The notes under the pieces are model-generated. The model did no database searches, was not told the origin of the DNA, and saw only the letters and a list, made by a program, of their open reading frames with translations. Below, piece after piece: positions 1-6,978 of a DNA stretch of 16,279 bases. This DNA is from Halonotius sp046719765. Lineage in GTDB: Archaea > Halobacteriota > Halobacteria > Halobacteriales > Haloferacaceae. The position numbers and the translations under genes are program-made. Location: contig NZ_JABEBY010000027.1 of NCBI RefSeq assembly GCF_046719765.1, positions 1 through 16,279 on the forward strand, written 5' to 3'. Each line of letters starts with the position of its first letter. Within the stretch, counting starts at the first letter, position 1.

Positions 1-19
1 CGTGCTGTTTCCGGCTCAT
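1..19 (-). CDS. Possible 5' end of a gene running off the left edge
   Basis: An ATG at 19-17 on the minus strand opens a reading (MSRKQH) that leaves the window after six codons. A TATA-like stretch, AGTTTAAC on the minus strand (about 43-50), lies roughly 27 nt upstream, which is the spacing expected for a leaderless haloarchaeal transcript. There is far too little protein to identify. The start is an inference from promoter spacing only and may be chance. Confidence 0.2.
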
Positions 20-68
20 TCCTGTAGATATGCTCCCAGAGAGGTTAAACTAGACAGTCTAAGTCTGA

Positions 69-366
69 AGCTACACTGAGGACTCCCTCATCGCGTTCGT
101 CGATCACTCGACGCCAGGCGCGAACAACAACGTCCCGCCGGAGACGGCCATCGATATCGTAATCGACCACCACCCCGCGGAATCAATCGAGGCCCGGTTC
201 ATCGATCACGGCGCGGCGGCGACGATCCTCGCCGAGTACGTCGAAGCCCTCGATATGGAGGTCGATGCCATGCTGGCGACCGCGCTGCTGTTCGCTATCC
301 GGCGGGAGACGCTGAACTTCCTGCGCGGGGCGACATCCGCCGAGTACGACGCCGCCGGCTTCCTCC
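69..366 (+). pseudogene. DHH-family phosphoesterase fragment, truncated at both ends
   Basis: The frame is open from about 69 and reads SLIAFVDHSTPG, then IVIDHHP (DHH at 165-173), then ATILAEYVEALD and TALLFAIRRET. This is the conserved core of the DHH superfamily (RecJ / nanoRNase / c-di-AMP phosphodiesterase-like), which hydrolyses phosphodiester bonds in short nucleic acids or nucleotides using metals held by Asp and His. Haloarchaeal relatives usually have an N-terminal TrkA/RCK-like domain and a C-terminal DHHA1 domain. Both are absent here: the frame begins just after a TGA at 66-68, and similarity stops around AAGFLH (about 366). The frame stays open to 743, but the residues after 366 are arginine-rich shadow sequence. 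No plausible start codon precedes the conserved part. I read it as a dead remnant joined to the HPP remnant that follows. The family call is firm; the exact edges are approximate. Confidence 0.72.
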
Positions 367-774
367 ACGACCGCGTTCGTCCTCGCATTCAAACACGACA
401 GCGACCGCCCCGGCTCAGCTCGCATCGTCGGCAGTCACCTCATCTGCGGGCTGGCCGGCTTGCTCGCGTGGTCGCTGCTGGGCGGGCAGGTAGCGATCAC
501 GGCCACGCCACCGCCGCTGTCGACCGCAGGACTGGGGTTGGCAGCGAGTGCGACGCTGTCGATCATGCTGACGAGTTGGGCGATGATCGCCACCGACGCC
601 GTCCACCCGCCAGCGTGTGCAACGACGCTGATCGTCTCACTTGGGTTGTTGTCGACGGCACGGCAGGTCGGGATTATTGTCGTCGCGGTGGCGATCCTCG
701 TCGGCGTCAACGCGGCCGGCGAGCGAGTCGTCAAGCGTGTTAATAGTGATATAGCAATCACGCAGTCGGCATGA
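364..774 (+). pseudogene. HPP-family integral membrane protein, N-terminally truncated
   Basis: Starting near 364 in a frame one base off the DHH fragment, the sequence reads SSTTAFVLAF, then ARIVGSHLICGLAGLLAW, later DAVHPPACATTLIVSLGL, and ends with a hydrophobic segment (VGIIVVAVAILVGVNAAG). HPP-family proteins are small membrane proteins of about four helices carrying an HPP motif; some have been linked to nitrite transport. The HPP motif is present here, but the usual first one or two helices before the SxxxFxxAF segment are missing. The reading is continuous with the upstream junction rather than beginning at an ATG. A TTG at 460 could start a shorter peptide, but that would remove more of the fold. 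Probably nonfunctional. It could be expressed as a stub, which I cannot judge from sequence. Confidence 0.7.
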
Positions 775-890
775 TATCCAGCAAACCGCGCACTATCGAG
801 CTTGGTTTACGAAACTATAGAGAAACCTGCAGCAAAAGCGTGTCCTGTAGAGGAACGCTTTAGATTCAGGAGCCATTAGAGGGAAACAGA
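775..890. other. Gap between HPP remnant and small acidic ORF
   Basis: This stretch is less GC-rich than the surrounding genes and carries no confident gene. It contains CTTGGTTTACGAAACTATAG and a following segment rich in short A/T words. On the minus strand a reading ending FLYSFVNQAR stop passes through it. The composition suggests insertion-sequence debris, but I cannot assign a family. Confidence 0.3.
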
Positions 891-989
891 ATGAACTGGG
901 AGAGCGAGAAAGACATGGCGCGAGATGTCGAGGAAAACAAGGAGCTGTATGAAGCCCTTGCTGACGAAGAGAGCGATCCCGACGCGTAA
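891..989 (+). CDS. Small acidic 32-aa hypothetical protein
   Basis: An ATG at 891 opens a 32-codon reading (MNWESEKDMARDVEENKELY... ending EESDPDA). It has 11 Asp/Glu in the first 25 residues and a predicted amphipathic helix, which is typical haloarchaeal composition. A purine-rich GAGGG at 879-883 sits 7 nt before the ATG and could be a Shine-Dalgarno site. The frame is closed by a TAG at 861-863, so no longer version exists. It ends only 2 nt from the stop of the convergent Fic gene. It may be a free-standing small protein, the tail of a broken antitoxin-like gene, or noise. I do not recognise a family. Confidence 0.33.
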   Translation: MNWESEKDMARDVEENKELYEALADEESDPDA

Positions 990-991
990 TC

Positions 992-1495
992 TTAGCAGTA
1001 TGTATCCGGCAGTACATCAGTGAAAAACTCGTACCAGACACGGTAGAGCTCGTCTTTTTCATACAACGTATCGAGCCGAACGGGCGGTATGTCCTGACGA
1101 ACTGCGTGGGATTCATCGCGTGCTGTCCGAACTCGGTCAGTCGGCCACTGATCGACATCAAGATCATTGTCAGCGAGCAGTTTTCGTAACAGCGCAATCG
1201 CTGTGCGGTGGTTGGCATCCTCAAAGAAGTGTTTGCCGACGACAGCGTGCATCCAGAGCGCGCACTGTTCCGGAAGTGGTCGATCGGTCGGGAACTCCTC
1301 AAGTACACGAGCGATATCACCGTTTCTGACTCGCCAGATATCGTCACGCTGTTCGGAGATCGACCTGTCGTGTGGATTGTCGTAGTGGAGCGACCGATTC
1401 AGTAGGAACTTCTCGTTGCGAAACTTGAAGTTCTCCGGATCGAGCGACGATAGATCAGTAATTCGTGACGAATCGCCGTCGGCCTGTTCACCCAT
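992..1495 (-). CDS. Fic/Doc-family protein (probable AMP- or phosphotransferase)
   Basis: The 167-aa protein carries a Fic core motif, HFFEDANHR, at residues 89-97, followed by TAIALLRKLL. This fits the HxFx(D/E)(A/G)Nx R pattern in which His is the catalytic base and the acidic residue binds metal. Fic and Doc proteins move AMP, phosphate or other nucleotide parts onto target proteins; many are toxins of toxin-antitoxin pairs. The segment RNEKFLLNRSLHYDNPHDR (26-44) and the C-terminal LYEKDELYRVWYEFF helix look intact, so the gene appears full length. An S17xxxE21N22 match to the Fic inhibitory motif lies near the N-terminus, though Pro20 makes a helix there doubtful. The ATG at 1495 gives a normal length. 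No antitoxin is recognisable upstream on the same strand; the only nearby small ORF is convergent. The family is confident, the substrate unknown. Confidence 0.85.
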   Translation of the reverse strand: MGEQADGDSSRITDLSSLDPENFKFRNEKFLLNRSLHYDNPHDRSISEQRDDIWRVRNGDIARVLEEFPTDRPLPEQCALWMHAVVGKHFFEDANHRTAIALLRKLLADNDLDVDQWPTDRVRTARDESHAVRQDIPPVRLDTLYEKDELYRVWYEFFTDVLPDTYC

Positions 1496-1577
1496 CGGAT
1501 ATGATGTCCAAACCAGTCGATCTGCTTGAGTGATACGGTCGTGAGTCCCGATTCTGCCATCGTAGTCAGTCGTCGCG

Positions 1578-1583
1578 TTTTAG
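1578..1583 (+). promoter_or_regulatory. TATA-like box for the RarA-C-like gene
   Basis: TTTTAG is centred about 27 nt before the ATG at 1607. This is the spacing seen for leaderless haloarchaeal transcripts and supports that start over an upstream in-frame one at 1526. Confidence 0.45.
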
Positions 1584-1606
1584 CCGCCGCCACTCTCACA
1601 GCCGAT

Positions 1607-2380
1607 ATGGCCGACGACGAGCCCCGACAGGCGACGTTCGGCAGCGACGGCGACCTCGACACCGAGCGCGACCCCGACGCCGACACGGAAAACGACTTCG
1701 GCGAGCCGAAGCAGGCCGACGAAACCGACGGCGGCTACAGCCGCTATACCGTCTCCAGCCTGCTTCAAAAGGCCGTCCGTCGCTCCGACGAAGAAGTCGC
1801 GGCCTGGGCCGCGTGGGAACTCCAGCGGTCGGGCTACGGCTGGAACCTCTGGGATCGCCTCAACCTCTATGTCGTCGAAGACCTCCGGGCCGGCGAGTCG
1901 GTCGCGCTGACGATCCAACGATACGAGGAACTGGCGACCGACCGCTGGGCAAACGACGACTGGCGGCAACGCCTCTGTGCGATCCACGCCGCCCTGGCGG
2001 CCGCACGAGCGACCTCGACGCGAGAGGCCGCCAACGCCGACGAGTACTTTCGCAAAGTCGCCGACGAACGCGCTACGGCCCGCGAAGCGGGCGAGGAACC
2101 GCGGTTCGATTTCCCGGCTGGCGATCTCGAACCCGAAGGCCGATTCGATGCGATCTTCGACGGTCACACCGGCGAAGGAGCCAAACGCGACCGCGGCACG
2201 CGCTTTTTCAAGACGCGCGGCGCGCGCGTCGGCCCGGAAGGCGAAGACGAGCAGAGCGCGCGCTGGCAACGGCTGAGTATGGTGCTCGACGAGATCGACT
2301 ACGCGGAGACCGAAATCAGCCACGCCATCGAGCCGGTCGATGCCGACGAGAAATGGGACGAACCCGCCGACATCGAATAA
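1607..2380 (+). CDS. RarA/MgsA C-terminal-domain-like protein (conserved hypothetical)
   Basis: The 257-aa protein has a low-complexity acidic N-terminus (1-42) and then a helical region, SSLLQKAVRRSDEEVAAWAA (50-69), followed by ...RLNLYVVEDL (84-93). This resembles the helical C-terminal domain of the RarA/MgsA/WRNIP1 replication-associated ATPases, where a tract of the type 'LHKSIRGSDPDAALYWLARM...ASEDIG' is typical. Further on, GHTGEGAKRDRGTRFF (186-201) and RGARV match a short pattern I associate with standalone versions of this domain. There is no Walker A or B motif, so it is not an ATPase by itself. The start at 1607 is favoured by the TATA-like box 27 nt upstream and by the acidic MADDE start. 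The aminotransferase follows after 47 bp on the same strand, so co-transcription is likely. A role next to the replication fork is inference from weak similarity. Confidence 0.6.
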   Translation: MADDEPRQATFGSDGDLDTERDPDADTENDFGEPKQADETDGGYSRYTVSSLLQKAVRRSDEEVAAWAAWELQRSGYGWNLWDRLNLYVVEDLRAGESVALTIQRYEELATDRWANDDWRQRLCAIHAALAAARATSTREAANADEYFRKVADERATAREAGEEPRFDFPAGDLEPEGRFDAIFDGHTGEGAKRDRGTRFFKTRGARVGPEGEDEQSARWQRLSMVLDEIDYAETEISHAIEPVDADEKWDEPADIE

Positions 2381-2427
2381 CGCCCGGGATCGCAACCGAC
2401 TACTGGGTCGCCCGCCGACGAACAGCC

Positions 2428-3492
2428 ATGTTGTTCACGCCGGGGCCGACCGCCGTCCCACCGGAAGTGCGAGAGGCGATGGCCGAACCGCAGCCGAATT
2501 CGGCCGTCCCACCCGAGTTCGCCGAGCGATACGACCGGCTCTGTGAAAACCTCCAACAGGTCTACGACACCGACCACGACGTGATCGTTCCCGGTGGCGA
2601 GGGGATTCTCGGACTGGAAGCCGCCATCGCCTCGCTGGTCGCGCCTGGCGACCGGGTGCTCTGTATCGCCAACGGGCTCTACGGTGAAGGATTTGCCGAC
2701 TTCGTCGACAGCTACGACGGCGAGGCCGAACTCGTCTCGGCCGACTACGACGCGGGCTACGATCTTGACGCGGTCGAAGCCGCTCTCGCCGACGCCGAGG
2801 AAGCAGACGAGCCATTCAAACTGGCGACGCTGGTTCACTGCGAGACGCCGACCGGGGCACTCAACGACCTCTCGCCCGTACTCGACCTGCTCGACGGGTA
2901 CGACGTTCTGAGCGTTGTCGACGCCGTCTCCTCACTCGGCGGGACGCCGGTGCCGACCGACCGGATCGATGTCTGTCTCGGCGCGTCCCAGAAGTGTTTC
3001 AGCGCGCCGCCCGGTCTCACGACGGCGGCCGTCAGCGACCGCGCGTGGGCGGCGATGGAACAGCGAGAGCCGACCTCGCTGTACACGAATTTTCTGCCGT
3101 GGCGCGATACTAGCGACGGCTTCCCGTACACGCATCTTGACGCCAACGTCGCCGCCCTCGATGTGGCAGTGCAGCGCGTGCTCGACGAAGGGATCGAAGC
3201 TGTACAGGATCGTCACGAGCGGGCCGCCGAGCAGTGTCGCCAGCGTGGTCGTGAAATCGGACTGTCACTGTATCCCGACCAGTCGCGGGCGTCGCCGACG
3301 GTGACAGCGTTCCACATGCCGGGAGAGGCACAGGACGTTCGCCAACGCGTTGAGGACGACCACGATATCGTGCTGGCGACGAGCCTCGGCGATCTCGCCG
3401 ACGACATCCTCCGGGTCGGTCACATGGGCTACAACGCGGATGTCGAGAAAGTCGACCGCGTGATGGACGCCATCGCCGACGTGATCGCGTAG
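2428..3492 (+). CDS. Class V PLP aminotransferase, alanine-glyoxylate / serine-pyruvate type
   Basis: The 354-aa protein starts MLFTPGPTAVPPEV, the usual N-terminus of the alanine-glyoxylate aminotransferase group. PLP-site residues are visible: the catalytic Lys189 in GASQKCFSAPPG, Asp165 in VVDAVSSLGG that would pair with the pyridine nitrogen, the VPGGEGILGLEA segment (54-65), and Arg329 in ILRVGHMG that would hold the substrate carboxylate. Length and motif order are normal, so it is complete. Members transfer amino groups between alanine, serine, glyoxylate and pyruvate, and some haloarchaeal members may act in serine or sulphur metabolism; the actual substrate cannot be read here. The ATG at 2428 is chosen because MLFTPGP is the family start. 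A longer in-frame opening reaches back to 1813 but is shadow sequence of the preceding gene. The stop abuts the stop of the convergent helicase with no spacer. Confidence 0.9.
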   Translation: MLFTPGPTAVPPEVREAMAEPQPNSAVPPEFAERYDRLCENLQQVYDTDHDVIVPGGEGILGLEAAIASLVAPGDRVLCIANGLYGEGFADFVDSYDGEAELVSADYDAGYDLDAVEAALADAEEADEPFKLATLVHCETPTGALNDLSPVLDLLDGYDVLSVVDAVSSLGGTPVPTDRIDVCLGASQKCFSAPPGLTTAAVSDRAWAAMEQREPTSLYTNFLPWRDTSDGFPYTHLDANVAALDVAVQRVLDEGIEAVQDRHERAAEQCRQRGREIGLSLYPDQSRASPTVTAFHMPGEAQDVRQRVEDDHDIVLATSLGDLADDILRVGHMGYNADVEKVDRVMDAIADVIA

Positions 3493-5424
3493 CTACTCGC
3501 TGATCGTCGTTTCGCTGATCCGGACACCCTTGCCCGCCAGATGTCGCATCTGTCGCTGCGCGAAATCCTCCTCGCGGCTGCCGCGGGTCGCCAAGACGTA
3601 CAACACCGCGTTGCCGACGGGCCGCATCGTCCGGCCGGCCCGTTGGGTGCCCTGCCGCCTGGAGCCGCCAAGGCCGGAGGCAACGACCGCGAGTTCGGCG
3701 TTCGGCAGATCAATCCCCTCGTCGGCGATCCGGGAAACGACGAGCGTCCGCTGGCTGCCGTCGCGGAACGCGGCGAACTGCCGCTGGCGTTCGTGGTGGG
3801 CGGTTTCGCCGCTGATGAACGGGACATCGAGAGCCTCGGCGATTGCCTCGCCCTGATCGAGGTAGTCGACGAAGATCAGCGTCTTCGCGTCGGGGTGTCG
3901 CCCGCGAAGGGTGCGGATCTCGTCGATCTTCGCAGGGTTTTGGGCCGCAATGCGATGTCGATCCTGCGTGTCGGCGCTCGAATAGGCATTTTTCGCGTCA
4001 TCGTCGCGCCACGGCACATAACGGATCTGCACCTCGGGTTCGGCGACGAACCCGGCCTCGAAGAGCGCGGCCCAATCGGTGCCGATTGGCGGGCCAATGA
4101 GGGTGAAAATCTCTTTTTCCTTGTCGTCTTCCCGGACTGGCGTCGCCGAGAGCCCCAATCGATGCGCGGCCTGCAGTTGGGTGCTCCGGCGGAAAATCGG
4201 ACTCGGGATGTGCTGGACTTCATCGTAGACGATCAGCCCCCAGCCGCGGGAATCGAACAGCTGCCGGTGGCGATCCATGCCGGCGGTCTGGTAGGTGGCG
4301 ATAGTGACCGGCCGGATCTCCTTCGTGCCGCCGTGGTACTCACCGATATCGGCATCGGTCAGCGTTGAGTGGGTCGTCAGCTCTTCGCGCCACTGGGCGG
4401 CGAGTTCACGACTCGGCACGAGAATCAGCGTCTCGCCGCCGACCGCGACGAGCGCGGCGATGGCAGCGATGGTTTTCCCGCTGCCCGGTGGGCCGACGAA
4501 GACGCCAGCCTGCTGGTCAAGGAACGTGTCGACCCACGCCTGCTGGTACTCTCGGAGTGTCGCCGTCAACTCAGCATCGAGGGCGTCGCCGGTGTCGAGA
4601 TCGCGGTCGTCGGCGACCGGGTAGCCCGCCTCGTAGAGCGTCCGCTTGACCGCCGCGACCTCGTCGCTGTTGACCCACGCCTCGGTGTCGGAGATCGGCG
4701 CGCGCAGGGCGTCCTCAGGGAGTTTCTGGTCGGCGACATTCCCCATCAAGTTCTCGTTGGCGGCCTCCAAGACGGTGTAGCCGTCGTCGTGGGTTCGCAG
4801 GATGAACTGGCTGGCGCGCTCCCACTGCGCCGTCACCCACTCATCGAGATGCGGCGACTCACGTGGCAACACCGAGTGCATCGCCGCGAGCAAGTCGTCG
4901 AGGTCGTCGTACGGTGCGGCCCAGATGTCCTCTTGTCGAACCCGGTAGAGATAGCCGCGGGTGCCGGGTTCGGTGCCGGTCGAGTCGACAAGGTGGGCGA
5001 ACTGCGCGAGTTGCGCGCGGGTGTACTGGGTCGGCTCGTCGACGACGATCTCCCGGCGGGTCGGAAAGAGAACGACGCGCTCGCGGCCAGCGAGGTCGCC
5101 GACAGTTGAGGGGTACCAGACGACTGGGTCGTGTTCAACATCCGCGCTGTCGAGTTTGCCCGCGGTTTCGAGGGCGTCAAGTCCCGCTTTCGCTTCCTCG
5201 CGGCTACAATCAAGTCGACGGGCGACTTGGCTGGCCGTGAGCACCGGTCGCTCCTCGGCATCAACAACCTCGTAGAAGTCATCCAGCGAGAGCGACGACG
5301 CCGGGAGCTCGGTTGCGTCGGCGTCATCCGGACGGTCACCTTCGTCGGCAGCGTCGCCATCAGTTGCGGGAGAGATATCGGGAGAGGACTCGCTGTCGTC
5401 GATATCGCGGTCGGGATCGGTCAT
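3493..5424 (-). CDS. XPB/Rad25-like superfamily 2 DNA helicase
   Basis: The 643-aa protein is an SF2 helicase of the XPB/Rad25 type. Motif I GPPGSGKT lies at about 311-318, motif II DEVQH at 401-405, motif III LSATP at 425-429, and motif VI QRAGR at 594-598 with the family's following TMRP. A SGET-then-R/Q-rich region and SRIADEGIDLPNA match motifs IV-V. The N-terminal 290 residues are an extension: an acidic disordered stretch, then a winged-helix-like segment (about 46-106, LTASQVARRLDCSREEAKAG). Eukaryotic XPB opens DNA in transcription and nucleotide excision repair; archaeal members are linked to repair with the nuclease Bax1, which is not seen here. The ATG at 5424 is preferred to the upstream TTG at 5451 because MTDPDRDIDD has typical composition. 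The DUF4258-like gene lies 63 bp upstream on the same strand, suggesting one transcript. Confidence 0.88.
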   Translation of the reverse strand: MTDPDRDIDDSESSPDISPATDGDAADEGDRPDDADATELPASSLSLDDFYEVVDAEERPVLTASQVARRLDCSREEAKAGLDALETAGKLDSADVEHDPVVWYPSTVGDLAGRERVVLFPTRREIVVDEPTQYTRAQLAQFAHLVDSTGTEPGTRGYLYRVRQEDIWAAPYDDLDDLLAAMHSVLPRESPHLDEWVTAQWERASQFILRTHDDGYTVLEAANENLMGNVADQKLPEDALRAPISDTEAWVNSDEVAAVKRTLYEAGYPVADDRDLDTGDALDAELTATLREYQQAWVDTFLDQQAGVFVGPPGSGKTIAAIAALVAVGGETLILVPSRELAAQWREELTTHSTLTDADIGEYHGGTKEIRPVTIATYQTAGMDRHRQLFDSRGWGLIVYDEVQHIPSPIFRRSTQLQAAHRLGLSATPVREDDKEKEIFTLIGPPIGTDWAALFEAGFVAEPEVQIRYVPWRDDDAKNAYSSADTQDRHRIAAQNPAKIDEIRTLRGRHPDAKTLIFVDYLDQGEAIAEALDVPFISGETAHHERQRQFAAFRDGSQRTLVVSRIADEGIDLPNAELAVVASGLGGSRRQGTQRAGRTMRPVGNAVLYVLATRGSREEDFAQRQMRHLAGKGVRISETTISE

Positions 5425-5487
5425 TGGGTGAGCAAGGCTGTCGAGCCACAAACCCGTTGTGACCGACGGTGGACAGGAGGGGACGAC

Positions 5488-6126
5488 CTACCGCCGGCAG
5501 TGTCGCCGTTTCAGTTCGTCCTTCGAGCGGAACCGACCGCCGCAGTCGACACACTCCACTGAGCCCGCGCCGGCCTCGGTGACGACGCGGTGGCCGCCGA
5601 TCTCGAAGGCGCGGTCGACAGCGCGGGGCCGAATCCGGTCGGGGATCTGTTCGTCACGGTGACTGCTGAGATCCGCCCGCAGTCGGATCGTCTGGAGGTC
5701 GGTCTCGTTCCATCTGGAGTCCGTATGCGCGGTTTCCCAGTCGTCGATCGCCGTCCAGCCGGTGACGACGACCGGTGACTGAGTTTCGGTGTCGCTGACG
5801 ACGATCACGTATCTGACGCCGTGTTTCACGAGCGCGAACCGCCAGCCGTCGGTTGTGTTCCAGCGGAGTTGCCCCTGTTTGATCGCCTCTGCGACGATCG
5901 GGACAGACACATACCGGCCCTGCTGGTGCAGTCGCTGCCGGAAGTGGTCTGTGTGGGCATACACCGCGGGCGTCCGCGGTGGGGGATCCTCGGGAGAACG
6001 GTGCCGGCTTGGCGTGTCGGCACTCGGTTCGGCGCGGCCGACCGCGTCGGCGTACGCCGTCGGTTCGGGAAGCGACCTACCGCCGGGCGTCTCCTCGACA
6101 CCCGGACCGGGCTGTCTGGATGCCAC
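5488..6126 (-). CDS. DUF4258-like protein with C-terminal zinc knuckle
   Basis: The 212-aa protein has a proline-rich disordered N-terminus (1-54). A central domain (56-126) reads AHTDHFRQRLHQQGRYVS, AIKQGQLRWN, ALVKHGVRYVIVVSD and PVVVTGW. That order of a His-containing helix, a short helix and paired strands is like DUF4258, a small fold related to RelE/BrnT-type RNase toxins. The C-terminus has CVDCGGRFRSKDELKRRHC (192-210), a CxxC...HC zinc knuckle. The start is GTG at 6126, supported by a TATA box 28 nt upstream; no in-frame ATG gives the conserved part. It sits 63 bp before the XPB-like helicase on the same strand. Family assignment is by pattern and is moderate; nuclease activity is not shown and no antitoxin partner is seen. 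Confidence 0.65.
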   Translation of the reverse strand: MASRQPGPGVEETPGGRSLPEPTAYADAVGRAEPSADTPSRHRSPEDPPPRTPAVYAHTDHFRQRLHQQGRYVSVPIVAEAIKQGQLRWNTTDGWRFALVKHGVRYVIVVSDTETQSPVVVTGWTAIDDWETAHTDSRWNETDLQTIRLRADLSSHRDEQIPDRIRPRAVDRAFEIGGHRVVTEAGAGSVECVDCGGRFRSKDELKRRHCRR

Positions 6127-6150
6127 TACGTGAACGTATCACAGGGAGGA

Positions 6151-6157
6151 ATATAAG
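6151..6157 (-). promoter_or_regulatory. TATA box for the DUF4258-like gene
   Basis: The minus strand reads AACTTATATTCC here. Its centre lies about 28 nt before the GTG at 6126, fitting a leaderless transcript and supporting the GTG start. It would also drive the downstream helicase. Confidence 0.55.
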
Positions 6158-6200
6158 TTTTCATGCAAAATGGAGTGCCCCCGACCGTCTTTTCGGGCGG

Positions 6201-6761
6201 TTAGCCGAGCAAGCCCAGTTCGTCGATGCGGTCGACGATCCGTTCGACAGCCGCACTCGCGTCGTCGACTGTTTTCCCGCCGGTGATGACGACCTTCCCG
6301 CTGCCGAACAGCAGGATCACGACCTCGGGGTCGTCCATCCGGTAGACGAGCCCGGGGAACTGCTCGGGTTCGTACTCAACGTCTTCCAGCCCCAGCCCGA
6401 TCGCCAGCGCGTTGAGGTTGAGACTGTGGCCCAGATCCGCGCTGGAAACGATGTTCTGGACGGTGATCTCGGGGGTATCCTCAACTGGAATCCCCAGATC
6501 TCGAAGCTTGCTAAAGATGATGTCGAGAGCCTCATGCACGTCGTCGATGCTTTTCGCGCCGGTACAGACGATCTTGCCGGATCGGAAGATCAACGCGGCG
6601 GCCTTCGGCTCCTGGGTGCGGTAGACTAACCCGGGGAAATTATCCGGGTTGAAGTCCGCCCCCGGCAGGTCGGTGGCGAGTGCTTCGAGGTCGAGTTCCT
6701 GCCCGATCCCCGTCGATGCGACAACGTTCTGGATCTCGATGGAGTCAGCCGGCGCGCTCAT
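6201..6761 (-). CDS. tbp: TATA-binding protein (general transcription factor TBP)
   Basis: The 186-aa protein is an archaeal TBP, which binds the TATA box and recruits TFB and RNA polymerase. The two-fold repeat is plain: IQNVVASTGIGQELDL (10-25) mirrors VQNIVSSADLGHSLNL (101-116), FPGLVYR occurs at 42-48 and again at 135-141, and RSGKIVCTGAK matches GSGKVVITGGK. Length is standard for haloarchaea. The ATG at 6761 is chosen because MSAPADSIEIQNVV starts like known TBPs, while the in-frame extension to 6845 adds a non-conserved, proline-rich 28 residues. Haloarchaea often carry several tbp paralogues; which one this is cannot be told. Divergent from dnaJ across 256 bp. Confidence 0.96.
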   Translation of the reverse strand: MSAPADSIEIQNVVASTGIGQELDLEALATDLPGADFNPDNFPGLVYRTQEPKAAALIFRSGKIVCTGAKSIDDVHEALDIIFSKLRDLGIPVEDTPEITVQNIVSSADLGHSLNLNALAIGLGLEDVEYEPEQFPGLVYRMDDPEVVILLFGSGKVVITGGKTVDDASAAVERIVDRIDELGLLG

Positions 6762-6784
6762 TGGTCTGTATGGAGGTGCCCAAG

Positions 6785-6806
6785 GGATAAAAGGCCCCCT
6801 TATAAA
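6785..6806 (-). promoter_or_regulatory. Two TATA-like boxes upstream of tbp
   Basis: On the minus strand GTTTATAAG (about 6799-6806) and CCTTTTATCC (about 6785-6794) precede the tbp ATG. The nearer is about 28 nt away, right for leaderless initiation; the farther is about 42 nt away and would give a leader of roughly 15 nt. Either or both may act; an adjacent CACCTCC segment is not Shine-Dalgarno-like on this strand. Confidence 0.5.
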
Positions 6807-6836
6807 CGCTTTCGGCGACGGCGGGTTCGGCTGAGT

Positions 6837-6905
6837 CGTCGTCAACGATGAACGCCATCCGTCGTCGACAATGAATCCGATTCGTCGTCGACACCGAAGA
6901 CACGC
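6837..6905. repeat. Three imperfect direct repeats with 23-nt period, tbp-dnaJ gap
   Basis: CGTCGTC begins at 6837, 6860 and 6883, exactly 23 nt apart. Copies one and two agree at 17 of 23 positions by my count; the third agrees with the second mainly over the first 11 (CGTCGTCGACA). A 23-nt period is not a multiple of three, so this is not a leftover of coding repeats, and it is near two turns of B-DNA. A regulator-binding array is one reading. Confidence 0.4.
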
Positions 6906-6978
6906 ACACCACCGGAGATAGCCGAACCGAGCCAGCAGGCGTCGTTGCGGGCGTCTCGAAGGTGAGTCCGGAAGCCGC

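Noticed and set aside
771..863. A 30-codon reading (MISSKPRTIELGL...) whose ATG overlaps the HPP stop
   Set aside because: It lies in A/T-rich sequence, is very basic with several cysteines, unlike haloarchaeal proteins, and has no recognisable motif; the overlap looks accidental.
1496..1560. Minus-strand reading MAESGLTTVSLKQIDWFGHH upstream of the Fic gene as a possible antitoxin
   Set aside because: It continues past the Fic start in another frame into arginine-rich shadow sequence, has no promoter or ribosome site I can see, and matches no antitoxin family I know.
1813..2427. N-terminal extension of the aminotransferase reading back to 1813
   Set aside because: The residues are arginine-rich and are the out-of-frame shadow of the upstream gene; the family start MLFTPGP is at 2428.
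6762..6845. 28-residue N-terminal extension of TBP
   Set aside because: It contains both TATA-like boxes and a proline-rich stretch not found in TBPs; the conserved protein begins at 6761.
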